30,855 bases of DNA from Batkoa obscura. Its lineage: Eukaryota > Entomophthoromycota > Entomophthoromycetes > Entomophthorales > Batkoaceae. This document shows, piece by piece, positions 1-11,326 of this stretch; the first letter of the stretch is position 1; every line of letters begins with the position of its first letter. Made by a program: the position numbers and the translations under genes. The notes under the pieces were generated by a model. The model was not told the DNA's origin. It searched no databases and saw only the letters and a program-made list of their open reading frames with translations. The stretch lies in the NCBI GenBank assembly GCA_030770535.1, contig JASVEC010000214.1:1-30855 (forward strand). Reading direction: 5' to 3'.

Positions 1-1
1 C

Positions 2-45
2 AAATTAACTCAAGCAATTGAAACTGTTGAAGAGTTAGAACTTGA
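2..45 (+). CDS. Possible exon fragment at the left edge (unidentified)
   Basis: An open frame from the window edge encodes a short acidic, helix-prone peptide (KLTQAIETVEELELE) and runs into a good 5' splice site, GTAAGA, at position 46. This could be an internal exon of a gene starting outside the window, or a 5' exon of the CSN8-like gene that follows. I could not find an acceptor that clearly joins them. The peptide is too short to assign to a family. Confidence 0.3.
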
Positions 46-245
46 AGTAAGAAAAATTAAAATTAAAATAATAAGCTTGTTAATACTAAACATTCTTATA
101 ACAAAAAGGTATTAATATTTGAAAACAACGCAATTATAATAAAAAAGATTTATGAGTTATTATTGGTTTTATACTTATTAAATAATGACAGGTAGTTCTA
201 ATATTATCAATGTTATCAGCTCTTTTTTAAACAAGTGTCACTTGA

Positions 246-831
246 TTTTATAGTATCAAGATACAAAACCTACATTCACGTATTCAAACGAATCATACAA
301 AAGCGATTAAAATATTGTTTTTGATCCACTCGAGTTTAGAAGCCGGAAAACTCAATCAAATCCTCCCCTATATTTTACAATATGAAGAAAATATTTATGT
401 AGCCGAATATAACCGAGTTCAACCTAATGAAATTAAAACTAATTTTGATCAATGGCCAAGTGAATTACAAGGTTTATTAACTAGGTTTTTATGTAAGTTT
501 TTATATTATTTATGATATTAATATATTGAATTTTTGGTTTAAATAGTGGAATTTCAAAGTAAATTAGTACGTTCCATCTCCATTCTTTTTGATAAAATAA
601 GTCTGTCACATGCAAGTTCATTATTAGGTTTATCACAAAAAGAATCAAAAGATAGTAACTCATTTAATTTTTAAAAAAGTATATCCTTTAATCATAGAAA
701 ATCATTATTTAGTCTTTTTACAGTATGGTTGGACGGAATATATTGAAAGAGAAGGTATTGATGACGAAGAAGAATTAATATTTTTGACTGAATTTCAAGA
801 TCATAATGAAATGATCGAAAGAATCAATTAA
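246..831 (+). CDS. CSN8/eIF3k/Rpn12-like PCI-domain protein, ends uncertain
   Basis: Three exons can be joined with frame kept: an open frame from about 246 to 492, then 547-654, then 713-831. The introns are 54 and 58 nt with GTAAGT/TAG and GTAACT/TAG ends. Motifs in order are LEAGKLNQILPYILQ, DQWPSELQGLL, VRSISILFDKISLSHASSLLGL and ILQ-like FLQYGWTE. This order follows COP9 signalosome subunit 8 (a W-containing helix, then the ALVSQAYTSI helix, then VGLP and EQGW). That family forms the small PCI subunit of the COP9 complex, which removes NEDD8 from cullins. The assignment comes from reading the motifs, not from a search. The 5' end is unclear: no convincing ATG is joined, although an ATG at 185 opens a short frame. 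The predicted C terminus is short, and exon-like pieces in other frames follow to about 1045, so the gene may be decayed or misread here. Confidence 0.45.
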
Positions 832-1931
832 GATGTAAACAAGACAATGAGCATGTTATTCCAATTCAAAAAGTATTTCATAATTTTAGAATGTTACAAG
901 GGGAAGAATGAATGATTTGGAGTTATTGTAAGTTTTGTTTTAATTTTTGATGATTAAAAAACTAATTACTTTAAAGGCTGAAGCGTTACAATTTTCTTTT
1001 TTATATATTGAGAGATACCATAAATTAATGTATTCGAAAATAAATTAAACAAGTGGCTACTTAAAAGGTGATACCATTTTTTATTTAGTTGTTATTTTTA
1101 TGATATTGATTTACTATTTTACAAGTATTGTTTTGAATGAGTTTAATAACTTTAAAGTTTATTAAGGAACAGTCAACGTATATATTCTACTAATTGTAAC
1201 TATAGGATAAGTGACCAAAGGACAGAAATAAAATAAAATAACGGGGATGTTTTTTTGTGTTTAAGAATTTTACTAATAATCTTTCCACTCAAATAACGCT
1301 TAAAAAATGGAAAAATAATGAAATCAAAAAAAACATCCCTAATAGCTTAACTTATTAAATTATAGTTGAATTATATAACTAAAGTCCATTCTATTCAGTA
1401 ATTATAAGTTTAATAGTTTAATTCCTATTTTATTATAATTTCTATGTATACTTCACTTATCCTAAATTGTGTATTTTATAGACATACTTTAAATTAATTT
1501 GAAACAAAATACCCACTATTAATTTGATCAATTTAATCAACTTTTCAGATATCAAACTTGATTAATAACAAAAAAATAATAAACATTTTGCATTTAAAAA
1601 ATTTAATATTAATATAAAATAGTTTATAAAATAACGCAATATTGTTAATAATATCAATTTTTATTATTTCGGACTATTTTAATAGAATAGAAATTTTTAC
1701 AAGCAAATAATTGATACCGTGGAAATTAAAATCTTACGAATAAAGTGTCTTCCTCCACCAATCAATTTAGAAACTTTCGATTCTGCTTGAAAAAAAGCTT
1801 CAAATGATCTCATCCCAACATCACACTTTTTACAAAAAATAAGATAAAGAATAAAAAGTAAAAGTTTATTAACTTTTAAAAACAAAACAGAACCTATTAT
1901 ACAATCCATAATAACAAAAGTAGAAAGGAAA
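832..1931. other. Intergenic, with possible 3' remnants and one MITE copy
   Basis: The first part (832-1045) holds exon-like segments in several frames, with an intron-like GTAAGT at about 927 and TTTAAAG before 977. They encode pieces such as HVIPIQKVFHNFRMLQ and EALQFSFLYIERYHKL. These may be the lost or broken 3' end of the CSN8-like gene. A MITE copy sits at 1243-1340. The rest is AT-rich sequence ending in the 5' region of the FIT gene. Confidence 0.5.
1243..1340 (+). repeat. 98-bp MITE-like element, copy 1
   Basis: It begins GGGGATGTTTTTTTG and ends AAAAAAAACATCCCT. The interior carries the family core TTTCCACTCAAATA..CGCTTAAAAAATGGAAA. This is one of the best-preserved copies and the only one in the conserved left part of the window. 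Confidence 0.85.
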
Positions 1932-2693
1932 ATGGTAATAACAAAGAAGCGAGGTAGTAACTTTATAACAACAAAGCCAGAAGAGATTCAAACCCGTCGT
2001 TTATTTATGTTTTTTTTATATGGTATTATACCATTAGTATTAGCCATCCTTACCGAACTCATTGGTAAGGAAGAAAAAAATTGGTTTACAAAGAGTAATA
2101 ACCCAATCAATCAAATTTTTGCTAAGAATGCGTGGGGTTGGGCAAGTTTAATATTTTTTAGTTTAAATTTGATTCAATATTCTCAAAATAAATTTCAAAA
2201 AACAATGTTATTAAAATGGTTAGCAGCAACAATTTATTGGGTTTTATTAACGCAACGAATTTATTCAGGTACTTCTTTTAGAGATCAAGTATTTCTTTTT
2301 ACTGGTGGTAAGTGTACTATTTCTAATATTAAAAATGTATTGGATTGTAAAACTTTGGGCACTTCTACACTTGAAAATGGTCATTTAATATCGGGACATT
2401 GTTTATTATTAATTCATGCTTCCTTATTTTTATGGGAAGAATTTGGACGATTACTATATCATCCTACTAGAAGAACATTTAATTTAAATCAGAATACTAC
2501 ATTATCAACTTCTCAAACAATTCAAAAATATATTATCTATACTGCTAGAAGTATATTAACTGTCTTTCTTTGGTTATTGATGATTACTTCTGTTTATTTT
2601 CATACTTTATTAGAAAAAATTACGGGTATTTTCTTTGGTTTTCTCTTTTGGGCAATTGCTTATTTGGTAGTTTATCCCACTTTAAAGATTTGA
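1932..2693 (+). CDS. FIT-family (FITM2/Scs3-like) ER membrane protein
   Basis: A one-exon gene encoding 253 aa. FIT proteins are multi-pass ER proteins that partition neutral lipid into droplets; FIT2 has been shown to act as an acyl-CoA diphosphatase related to lipid phosphate phosphatases. The family signature is clear: ENGHLISGHCLLLIHASLF around residues 148-166, with one catalytic His at 156, and VYFHTLLEKITGIFFG from 221, with the second His at 224. Both active-site histidines are present. Hydrophobic segments lie near residues 24-42, 68-82, 93-108, 153-170, 203-222 and 230-250. The first ATG, 1932, was chosen because it gives a normal short cytosolic N terminus before the first membrane segment. 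The length is normal for fungal and animal members. It lies upstream of the SWIB gene on the same strand, and nothing suggests the two are co-regulated. Confidence 0.9.
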   Translation: MVITKKRGSNFITTKPEEIQTRRLFMFFLYGIIPLVLAILTELIGKEEKNWFTKSNNPINQIFAKNAWGWASLIFFSLNLIQYSQNKFQKTMLLKWLAATIYWVLLTQRIYSGTSFRDQVFLFTGGKCTISNIKNVLDCKTLGTSTLENGHLISGHCLLLIHASLFLWEEFGRLLYHPTRRTFNLNQNTTLSTSQTIQKYIIYTARSILTVFLWLLMITSVYFHTLLEKITGIFFGFLFWAIAYLVVYPTLKI

Positions 2694-3170
2694 TTATCCC
2701 CATCTTATATATCAATAATACAATTAGTACTAATGAATTGGTTTTATTATCTCCTATTAGATTATTTATTATGTTGAATTAAGTTTTTATTAAAATAAGG
2801 GTTATTAACTTTATAATAATTTAATCATAATAAATATATAAATATATAAACATATATATATATATATAAAAAATTAATAATATTTTAAACTAACTCATTT
2901 TAATATAATAAATATATAATAAAATTAATAAATGAAATCAAGTATTATTAGAGATTTATTCCCCAGATTATTAACCATAAAATAATCCATTATTTTATCT
3001 TTGTTTTTAATTAATTAAATTCAAACCAATTAAATTCAACTCTTAAAATTTAACTGATTTTTCTTAAGGTAATAGAATAAATTGTAAAAATCATCATAAA
3101 ATAAAATAAAAAAAAATAAAATATAAACTAAAATAAATTTTGAATTTGTATAAAACAAAATTCCAGCAAA
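2694..3170. other. Intergenic between FIT and SWIB genes
   Basis: Very AT-rich, including a (TA)n/(ATA)n run near 2835-2872. It should hold the FIT polyadenylation region and the SWIB promoter. I see no further gene. Confidence 0.6.
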
Positions 3171-4060
3171 ATGGCTGATAGCGATAATAACTTAGAACAA
3201 TTATATGGGGGAAGCATACAAGGTAAATAAGATATAAGAACATAAGAAACAAACAATTAATTAATTAATCTTATTTTAGAATTCCTTAAAAATAGTGATC
3301 TCTCTACCATTAGTACCAAAAAAGTACGTCAATACCTTCAACAAAAGTATAACATCACTTCTATCGACGATATAAAATCATCCCTAAACTCTTTAATTGA
3401 AAGTAAATTTATGGCACTTCAACCTTCAGAAGAAGCAGAACCCGAAGCAGCAGAAGAAGATAATAGCTCTAGTGAACTTTCAGAATTAATAGAAGATAAA
3501 AAAAGAAAAAAAGGAAGCAAACTCAAGATGACTAAGAAAATAAAGACTGGTAAAAAAGAAAAGAAGAAAAGAAAAGTTAGTAATGATGGACCTAAAAAGT
3601 TAAATGGCTTTAATGCACCACAAATACTATCCCCTAAATTAGCAAAGTTATTGAATCATGATAGAGTAAGTTAATAATTTATTATTTACTATTTTATTTA
3701 TTTATTTATTTTATTATTATTATCAAACAAATGACATTTAACTAATATTTCTTTCTCTTTTGTTTTGTTTTGTTTTAGCTTCCTAGAACAGGAGTTATTA
3801 AAGAATTATGGGTTTATATTAAAAAACATCAATTACAAGATCCTAAAGATGGCCGAAAAATTAATTGTGATGAACAATTAAAAGAATTATTTGAATTAGA
3901 TAGTATTACTTCATTTCAAATGAGTAAATTAATTGGACCTCATTTAACTAAGTTATCCGAGGACGAAATGCAAAAGTTACAAGAGGAAATTAATTTTGAA
4001 TTTTTTAATAAAACAAATGTAGTAAATGGAAATGGAGAGAATAACAGTGTAGAGAGTTAA
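3171..4060 (+). CDS. SWIB/MDM2-domain chromatin protein with N-terminal DEK-C-like domain (Uaf30/Tri1-like)
   Basis: Three exons, 3171-3222, 3280-3665 and 3779-4060, join in frame to give 239 aa. The introns are 57 nt (GTAAAT...TTTTAG) and 113 nt (GTAAGT...TTTTAG). Residues ~15-62 resemble a DEK C-terminal domain (LSTISTKKVRQYLQQKYN). Residues ~66-90 are acidic and ~91-116 strongly basic (KKRKKGSKLK, KKEKKKRK), a likely nuclear localisation and DNA-contact region. Residues ~127-202 form a complete SWIB domain, with FNAPQILSPKLAKLL, RTGVIKELWVYIKKHQLQDP, GRKINCDEQLKELF and FQMSKLIGPHL. The architecture matches yeast Uaf30 and Tri1. Uaf30 belongs to the upstream activating factor for RNA polymerase I, and Tri1 is its less well-studied paralog. 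I cannot tell which of the two is the closer match. The gene converges with the P4-ATPase. Confidence 0.92.
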
Positions 4061-4375
4061 TTAAATGATATTAGAACTTTAATAAAATTAGTTCAATTAT
4101 ATAAAATCAGTTTTATTATTATTATTATTATTATTAATTATTAAATAAAAAAAATAAAAAAAATAAAAAAAAATAAAAAATAAAAAAAAATAAAACTTTA
4201 ATTAAAATTTGAAACTTTAAAGATTATAAAACTTATGTTCAAACCTTGAAAAAAACATTACAGAAAGAAAAAAGATATTAATAATAAAAGAATAAAAGGT
4301 TATATTCTTTAAATTCGTTCTTTAAAAAGGTAACATCGAGAATTAGTTACTCTTATTATAAATCTTAGTTAATCT
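4061..4375. other. Convergent 3' intergenic region with simple repeats
   Basis: Lies between two convergent genes. It holds an ATT trinucleotide run (about 4107-4140) followed by an A-rich (AAAAAT)n stretch (about 4145-4195), and presumably the 3' UTRs of both genes. No coding signal is seen. Confidence 0.6.
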
Positions 4376-7300
4376 TTAACTTTGACTTTGTTTTTCACTT
4401 CGCCTCTTTTCCAATCTATTCATTTGTTTAATTTCTCTAACTAAATCTAAATCATCTGGGAAATAAGTAATCTTAATATAAAAGAAAATAAATCGAGGCA
4501 ATAAAGAAGCCACAATAATCAATGGAATAGCCAACCAAAAAGAAGGACAAGCAGAAAACATTCTTAAACCTACATAATAATATTCCCCAGGGAAAAAGGA
4601 ATAAACGATAATTAAAGCAAATACAAACAACATAGATGCGTATCCCCAAAAATGAACCCACCAAGACCAATATCTAGTATGCATAATAACAAATAGATTA
4701 GCTACAATAACTACTAATACAGCAGTAGCAGAAGAAAATTCTAAATCAGAAGCATTACGTCCATCCATCATAGGAGTTTGATCATCAAATAAAAAGAAAT
4801 AGCCGAAAAAACATATTAATGATTGATAAATGCCATCTAATATATAAATCCAAAATAACCTATGATTAAAAAATTTGCCTTTGATTCCTAATTTATATAT
4901 TCCTGGATAATCCATTAAATAATCATATGTTAATCTTTGATCCATTGTTCCTATTTGATTATTAAAGTTAATAATTAGTATATATTTATTATTAATTTAA
5001 TTATTTATAATTACCTAATATAACAACAGGTGCTACAGTAAATATCATATTATATAAAGGTATAAATGTATATGTAAAAAATAAATTGGATGAAAAACTA
5101 AAAATAAAAAATAAAATTAGTAAATAGTAATTAAAATAATAATAACTATAATAATAATAGAATAGAATAGTAATAATAATAATACATCATATTATTATTA
5201 TTCTATTACATTATATTCTATTATTATTATATTCTATTATATTCTATTATATTATATTATATTATACCTGCAATAAAATTGATACCAAAATGAAGCCATT
5301 GTCCAAACAATATTTTTATAAAAAAAACATAAAATCATCTCACTAATTCGATGATATGAAAATTGACCATGAACTAACAATAAATTTTTTAAAAATTTAA
5401 ATTGAGATATGGTGTAATCTGAAACCATTGAAGCTTGTAACCCTTCTTCACCAGCAATAGCAACACCAACATGAGCTTCTTGAATCATTGAAACATCATT
5501 AGCTCCATCACCAATAGACAATGTTAATGCTTTATGTCCTTTTTTAATAATTCTTACTACTTGTGCTTTTTGTAATGGGGATGTACGACAACATATTACT
5601 GATCTAAAATAAGGTGCTAATTCAATTAATTTATTCATACTTTCTCTTGAATCAATAATCCCTTTTAATGCTAATCCATCAATAACAATAGCATGTTGAC
5701 CTGTGATTTGATTGATTGGTCCAATTTGATTAACTACATGATTAAAATTATCTTGGATTTCTTTTATAGTACCTGAATTAACTGTCCATATCTTCATTTC
5801 ATGTGTTAACAATAAACAACCAAATCCAATGTTAATTGCTGTTTCCATTTTATCCCCAGTCAATACCCATACTTTAATCCCTGCTTTACGTAAAGCTTCA
5901 ATACATTCTGGTACTTTTTCTTGTAATTTATCTTCAATTGCTGTAGATCCCATTAATATTAAATCAGCTTCAATTTCTTCTTGTAATTTTTCTAATTCTT
6001 CATCTCGGTTTTGATTATTAGCTTGTGCTGATCGATATTTTTCATTCCATTCATCAAATTCATTTCTAGTAATAATGCGATAACCTAAACATAATGTACG
6101 TAATCCAATACTTGAAAATTCTTTAATATGAGCTAAGGTGCTTTCTTTTAATTCAGATTGATTAGGTGCTAATCTTTCTAATATAACATTATCTGCCCCT
6201 TTACAAAATACAATAATATCATTCCATGGTGCTGGTCTTTGTAATATAACAGACATTCTTTTACGTGTGGAATCAAATTCAATTAAATTTAATTGTTCAA
6301 ATTCATATTCTTGTCCTAACATTTCAACTTCAAATATATCTTTATTTTTATTTTTAAATACAAAACCTAAATCTTTTGCTGCTGATACTAATGCTTTTTC
6401 ATCTGGTGATTCTGCTCTATAAATTAATTCTTTATTATTATCTTCCACTTGTGTTGCTAAACTTTTATCTGTTTCTATTAATACGGTATGACATAATGCT
6501 AAATTTAAAAAAAATTGTTTGATTGCATCCGCTTGATCATCTTTTTTAGCCAAATCGTCATATAAATTAGGATCAGCAAAAGTAACTTTTTTTGGATCTA
6601 AATTAGCATATTTGGGTGTAAATAAATTTTTCATTTTAGAAAAGAAAGTTTGAATTAATTTTGGATCTGTTGTAGAACTATTTTGTTGATGTGTTGCTCT
6701 TTTACTTATTCTTTTAGATAATCTCTTTCCAATTTCACTTTCTTTGCCTGGAATTTCTAAGCCATAAATTTTACCGTTAATTGAACACTTTTTAAATTCC
6801 ATTATATTTCTTGTTAATGTTCCTGTTTTATCTGAGAATACATATTCTACTTGACCTAAATCATCAGATAAATTCCAAGATTTAGGTATACATAAAGAAT
6901 CAGTAGGTTCATGATACATTTCAATATCTTCATAAATAAAAAAAGCCTAAAATTTAGAATTAATAATTAATAATTAGAATTATAAATTAATAAATAAATT
7001 TACCTGCCAAGATTTTACAAATTCAATTGAGACATATAAAGAAACAGGTATAAAATTTTGTAATAAAATTAAACTACCCCAAAAATTTACAAATGAATTA
7101 TAAAATAATTGTTCTGTTGGGAAACCGAATAATAAAGCAACTGGAGTACCAATCCATTTTTGAGCAATAATCCCATAACCAATAGAAACGACGAGTGCTA
7201 ATATAACTAATAAAAAGAATGAAGCCATAACTTGTTTATTCATCATTTTTTCAATTTTGGATCTTTTAGATGGGGTTCTTGATGAATTTAATATAATCTT

Positions 7301-8419
7301 AGTATCTCCTCCCGTATATAATACAATACCAATTGCATAATCCGTATTTTTAACAGTACAACCACGTAATAATATATTTTTAATTGAAAATGGAATAGGT
7401 TTACCAGCTAAGGAAGATAAACGAAAATCCATACTAGAATTAGTATTTAACGGATCATATTCATGTTCGGGCGAATCGATTAAAGAAATAGAACCATTTA
7501 ATACAAATAAATTTGAAGTTGGTGCTCCACAATCAATAATACCTTGTAATCTAGAACAATCTGAAGCTTCTCTTAAATGACTAGTTTCTTTAATAGAACT
7601 TCGAGGTTTTAAATTAGTTTCTCCATCTAAATTTTTAGTTTCAATATAACATTCACCATCTGGTTCACTACTTGATAATAATAAAATATCTGCTGGTATA
7701 CTTTCATCTTTTTTAATACGAATTATATCACCTACTCGAACATCTTCCCATAATACTTGATCAAATACAGGTTTAAATAATCCAGAACCAGATTCTACTA
7801 AAGAAGGTGAAGGAGAACCAGAAAACAAATGGCTTAATTTTTTAAATGGTTTGAGTAAAGGTGTATACCAATGGATTTTATCAGTATCATCATAGTTATA
7901 ATTGTGAAAATTAGATAAAATATTTGTTTGAGTGGAATTGAACTTTTTGTCTGCTTGCCAACGTTTCCAATCCTCAAAAGCATCTTTAATAGCTGTAATA
8001 GCAATAACGGTAAGAATAGGTAAGACAACAAAAGCCGGATTTGAAATTAAAAAATCCGGAGTTAATTGTAAAATAGCCATGCCTAAAAAATATAAATTAG
8101 CTACCCTTCGAAATTGCTCAAATAAATTCTTAGGTATAAAAGTCAATAAAGTATATTTAGTGGTCACTATCTTATTATTTTTAAATGGTACTTTATCATT
8201 TTTTTTACTTTCTGAAGTTACATTACGATCATTGGGACTTAAGTTTATATAAATCTTTCGGCTTATATCACTACCTCGATGCGATTTGGAGCGTAATATA
8301 AACGAATTGGGTCGCTCAAGATCATTATTCGCTTTTATAAATCGATTTAAAAATGGAATATGATGGATAACTTTTTGTTTCAAATAAGTGGAGTAACTTT
8401 TAAAGCTATGAAAGCTCAT
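4376..8419 (-). CDS. P4-type ATPase, phospholipid flippase catalytic subunit (Dnf-like)
   Basis: Four minus-strand exons, 8419-7004, 6946-5268, 5097-5015 and 4950-4376, join in frame to give 1250 aa, a normal P4 length. P4-ATPases move phospholipids from the outer or lumenal leaflet to the cytosolic leaflet of plasma and Golgi/endosome membranes, usually with a CDC50 partner. Motifs in order: VTTKYTLLTFIPKNLFEQF (85-103), the actuator loop DGET (265-268), PVSLYVSIE (458-466), phosphorylation site DKTGT (Asp511), KGAD (721-724), TGDK (835-838), GDGAND (951-956), then the C-terminal membrane segments. Every catalytic motif is intact. The N-terminal TTKYTL.TFIPKN pattern and the extended segments around residues 165-220 and 530-610 look more like Dnf1/2 than Drs2, but the subclass is an inference. 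Introns are 57, 170 and 64 nt; the 170-nt one is expanded by AT repeats. The ATG at 8419 is the first in frame. Confidence 0.95.
5150..5266. repeat. AT-rich simple-repeat palindrome in P4-ATPase intron 2
   Basis: Runs of AATAAT/GAATA units on the left (about 5150-5183) face ATTATT/TTCTA units on the right (about 5190-5266). They form an imperfect inverted repeat around a short ACATCAT spacer. The repeat makes this intron 170 nt, about three times the length of its neighbours. Confidence 0.7.
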
Positions 8420-10236
8420 TCTTTTTTATATATATTATTGCAATAATAGTTGAAGACTTAATAATCTAGTATAGAAATTGGAAACTTATAGATATATTAT
8501 TTTTTAGAAGAAAAAAAGATTAAGTTGAGATTTATAATAATTATTAAATGATAATATAAAAAGCCTTGTTTTAAAATTATGAGAGAAGTATAATAAAAAT
8601 CGAAGTAACTAAATTAATAATTTTTTGAAAAAAAATGTGATTCAAATGAATTTCAAGCCTATAATTGAATTGAATTCTTGCAAAAATGGAGTTACTATTG
8701 CAAAAATCGTCCAATTTTATTAACAAATGTGAATGAAAATCAACGGCTATCTAAGGTTTGATTAGTTTTAATTGGTTAATAATCCATCCTTTTTTTGCTT
8801 TCCAATTTTTACTAGATTTGGCTAACAATTATTGGTTTCAAATGGTTAGCTTGAGCCTAGTTTAAAGTTTTTAATTTCATAAAATTAATAACTAAATGTT
8901 CGTCGTTTCAGCCTTAGATTATGGCTTAACAATTTATTATTAGGCTAATTTATAATCTTATTAAAACTTAAAATTCAATATTCATTTCTTCCATTGTTTA
9001 AAGTTACAAAATATTTATAATTATAATAATTATATCTTCACTATTTTATTTAAAACCATTTATAATTAACCTAATGACATTTAAAAATAGTACCAATGCT
9101 TAAAAAATAATGCAGTTACTTATTAATTACTAATCTATTTTTAAAATTAATTAGAGCTCGAGAACCACCATTTCTATCTTTGCCAAGCTTAATAAAAATG
9201 TTACCAGTTTATTTCAGTGATCATGACTTATCTCAAGAGTAAACATATTAAAATGAAATTAGGATTGATTGGTCAAATTAAAATTTACTTCCTATTAAGG
9301 ACAAGTTTTATTAGTATCTTTAATGTCTAAAAGTTCATCCGAACCAATGAAGTTCTAATAAGCCAAATCATGTGAATACAGGGATTGATAATTGGAACAT
9401 ATTTACTGCTAACTTAAAAAGAAAAGTTCGAATCTTCTAATTTTAAAATTTTGTAGTTTATTTTTTTTCAATTGAAAATAGGATAACTACAGTCACTCTG
9501 GTTCATTATTTAGGCGTATAGGATTTTCTGTTGACGTATAAAAGATTGTAAGTTAAAGGGCTTAAGGTGCTTTATTTCTTGGTATTGGAATTATTAATAG
9601 ACTGCCTTAAAGTAGTGCCTATTTCCTGATGTTACTAGAATTATTATAATAAACTAATTAATTAAAAAGATTATAAATTTAATTAAATAAATTAAGTTTA
9701 GATATAAGATTAAATAACAGTAGCTAGTTGGTGAGCTAGATTATTTAATTATACAGATTGATAAAGAAGAAATTTATCACTTTTTTAATTTAAATACAGT
9801 TTCCTTTGATTTTGTATTTTTGTATAACAAACGTAAACTATATAATTATTCTAAATTATAATAAATGATTACATTTATGAGATCACAAATTTAAAAAAGT
9901 ATATTATACTCAAATTAAAAGTATATTGGTTTATTAAAAATTGACTTTATATTTGTTAAGTGGAAGATGTGGTTTTATAGTCTAAGTTTTGTTATAAATA
10001 ATATTTACTTTTAACAGAAAAAGAAGGGTAGATATTGGTTGGAATAATAATTGCAAATTTTAATTTTTAATGAAGGATCTATTTTTGCTTAATAAGAATT
10101 AATTATAAAAAGTCCTCACTATTTGAGTTTAAATGTACACTATTTGGCAATAACTCATATTGTAAAATGGTTTACTACACTAATCTCTATCTTATAGTTA
10201 AATTTTTATTTCTGAATAAAGAGTAGAACAGCATAT

Positions 10237-10334
10237 GAGGATGTATTTTTTTGTTTAAGAATTTTACCAACAATCTTTCCACTTAAATAGCGCTTAAAAA
10301 ATGGAAGAGTAGTGAGATCAAAAAAACATTTTCC
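10237..10334 (+). repeat. MITE-like element, copy 2
   Basis: Starts GAGGATGTATTTTTTTG and ends AAAAAACATTTTCC, with the core TTTCCACTTAAATAGCGCTT intact. The outer repeats have diverged by a few bases. Confidence 0.8.
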
Positions 10335-10789
10335 ATAAGTTGAACTTTAATAGCTTTAAAACTATTTTTGATCTAATTAGTGTTTTTTGATTGGAATAGA
10401 GTTTTCTTTTAAATATAATAGTTCTGAAAAATATGACTTTCACAGTTGCAGTCAATTATCCTTAGAGTATTCTACACAAAAAACTTGAGATTATTCATGA
10501 GAAACTGATATGTATTCTACTTCTATTTAATATTCTTTGAATTAATATAAAAGTATATTATTAACTAAAACTGGTTAAAATTTTGTATTCAGAAAAAAAA
10601 ATCGACTATTTATTTTAGTAAGCTTTTATAAAAGCTGTTTTGGTTATATCCACCTTCCGATAATAAGGATAATCTTTATTAGTATTAAAACATCTCCTTC
10701 CACATCATTCTCCCACTCTAGTAAACTACACTTTCGATTGTTTTCTCCGTAGACAACTACCATAAGCCTTGCGTTTAGATTGTATATAT

Positions 10790-10882
10790 GGGAATGTTTT
10801 TTTGATTTCATTATTTTTCCATTTAAATACTATTCAAGTGGAAAAATTGTTAGTAAAATTCTTAAACAAAAAAAAACGTCCC
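10790..10882 (-). repeat. MITE-like element, copy 3
   Basis: Starts GGGAATGTTTTTTTG and ends AAAAAAAACGTCCC on the plus strand, in the reverse family orientation. It is a few bases shorter than the standard 98. The flanks are TATATAT and TATATAC. The next copy begins 7 bp downstream in the same orientation. Confidence 0.85.
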
Positions 10883-10889
10883 TATATAC

Positions 10890-10987
10890 GGGAGTGTTTT
10901 TTTTGATTTCATTATTTTTTTCATTTTTTAAGCACTATTTGAGTGGAAAGATTGTTAGTAAAATTCTTAAACAAAAAAAACACCCCC
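10890..10987 (-). repeat. MITE-like element, copy 4
   Basis: Starts GGGAGTGTTTTTTTTG and ends AAAAAAACACCCCC. It follows copy 3 after a 7-bp TATATAC spacer and has the same orientation. It is diverged from copy 3, so the pair looks like two insertions at neighbouring TA-rich sites rather than a fresh tandem duplication. Confidence 0.85.
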
Positions 10988-11326
10988 ATACTTTAAACCC
11001 TTTATGCAAAGACACTCATTTCCTTGTACTAGATTTTGGATGTGATTTAATAATCATTAAAAAGAATTTTTTGTGTAAATACTTGTAATGTTTTAACAAA
11101 ATGATAGAATAATATGGAATATTTGTCAATACTTGAAAAAATATTAATTCTTGACCTAATAGCTTATCAATCATTTATTAACTTTAGAAAAGATAGAAAA
11201 AACTGAATAATAGGAAACCAGTCTTGCACTTTCAATTGAAAAAACAATATGTTCAAAGCAACTTCATTTATTTCTAAGTAGAAACCATTTTGAAACATAC
11301 ATTATTAACACAGCAATAAACATGGC

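Larger units (their letters stand above)
8420..11326. other. Gene-free intergenic region, 2.9 kb, with three MITE copies
   Basis: Highly AT-rich. The only open frame of note, around 10780-11088, is made of two MITE copies read through and is not a gene. MITE copies lie at 10237-10334, 10790-10882 and 10890-10987. The right end holds the 3' region of the first GST gene. I see no tRNA, conserved protein or long repeat in the rest. Confidence 0.6.

Noticed and set aside
234-253. A 19-nt intron joining an ATG at 185 to the CSN8-like frame
   Set aside because: It keeps the frame, but every supported intron here is at least 45 nt, so a 19-nt intron is unlikely.
1697-1909. Minus-strand open frame of 70 codons upstream of the FIT gene
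   Set aside because: It overlaps the FIT 5' region, matches no known family and is of a length expected by chance in AT-rich sequence. There is no splice or promoter evidence for it.
9424-9436. GTTCGAATC, resembling a tRNA B box
   Set aside because: No cloverleaf, acceptor stem or A box could be found around it.
10780-11088. Plus-strand open frame of 102 codons
   Set aside because: Nearly all of it is two MITE copies read through, and the repeated peptide reflects the repeated DNA. It is not a gene.
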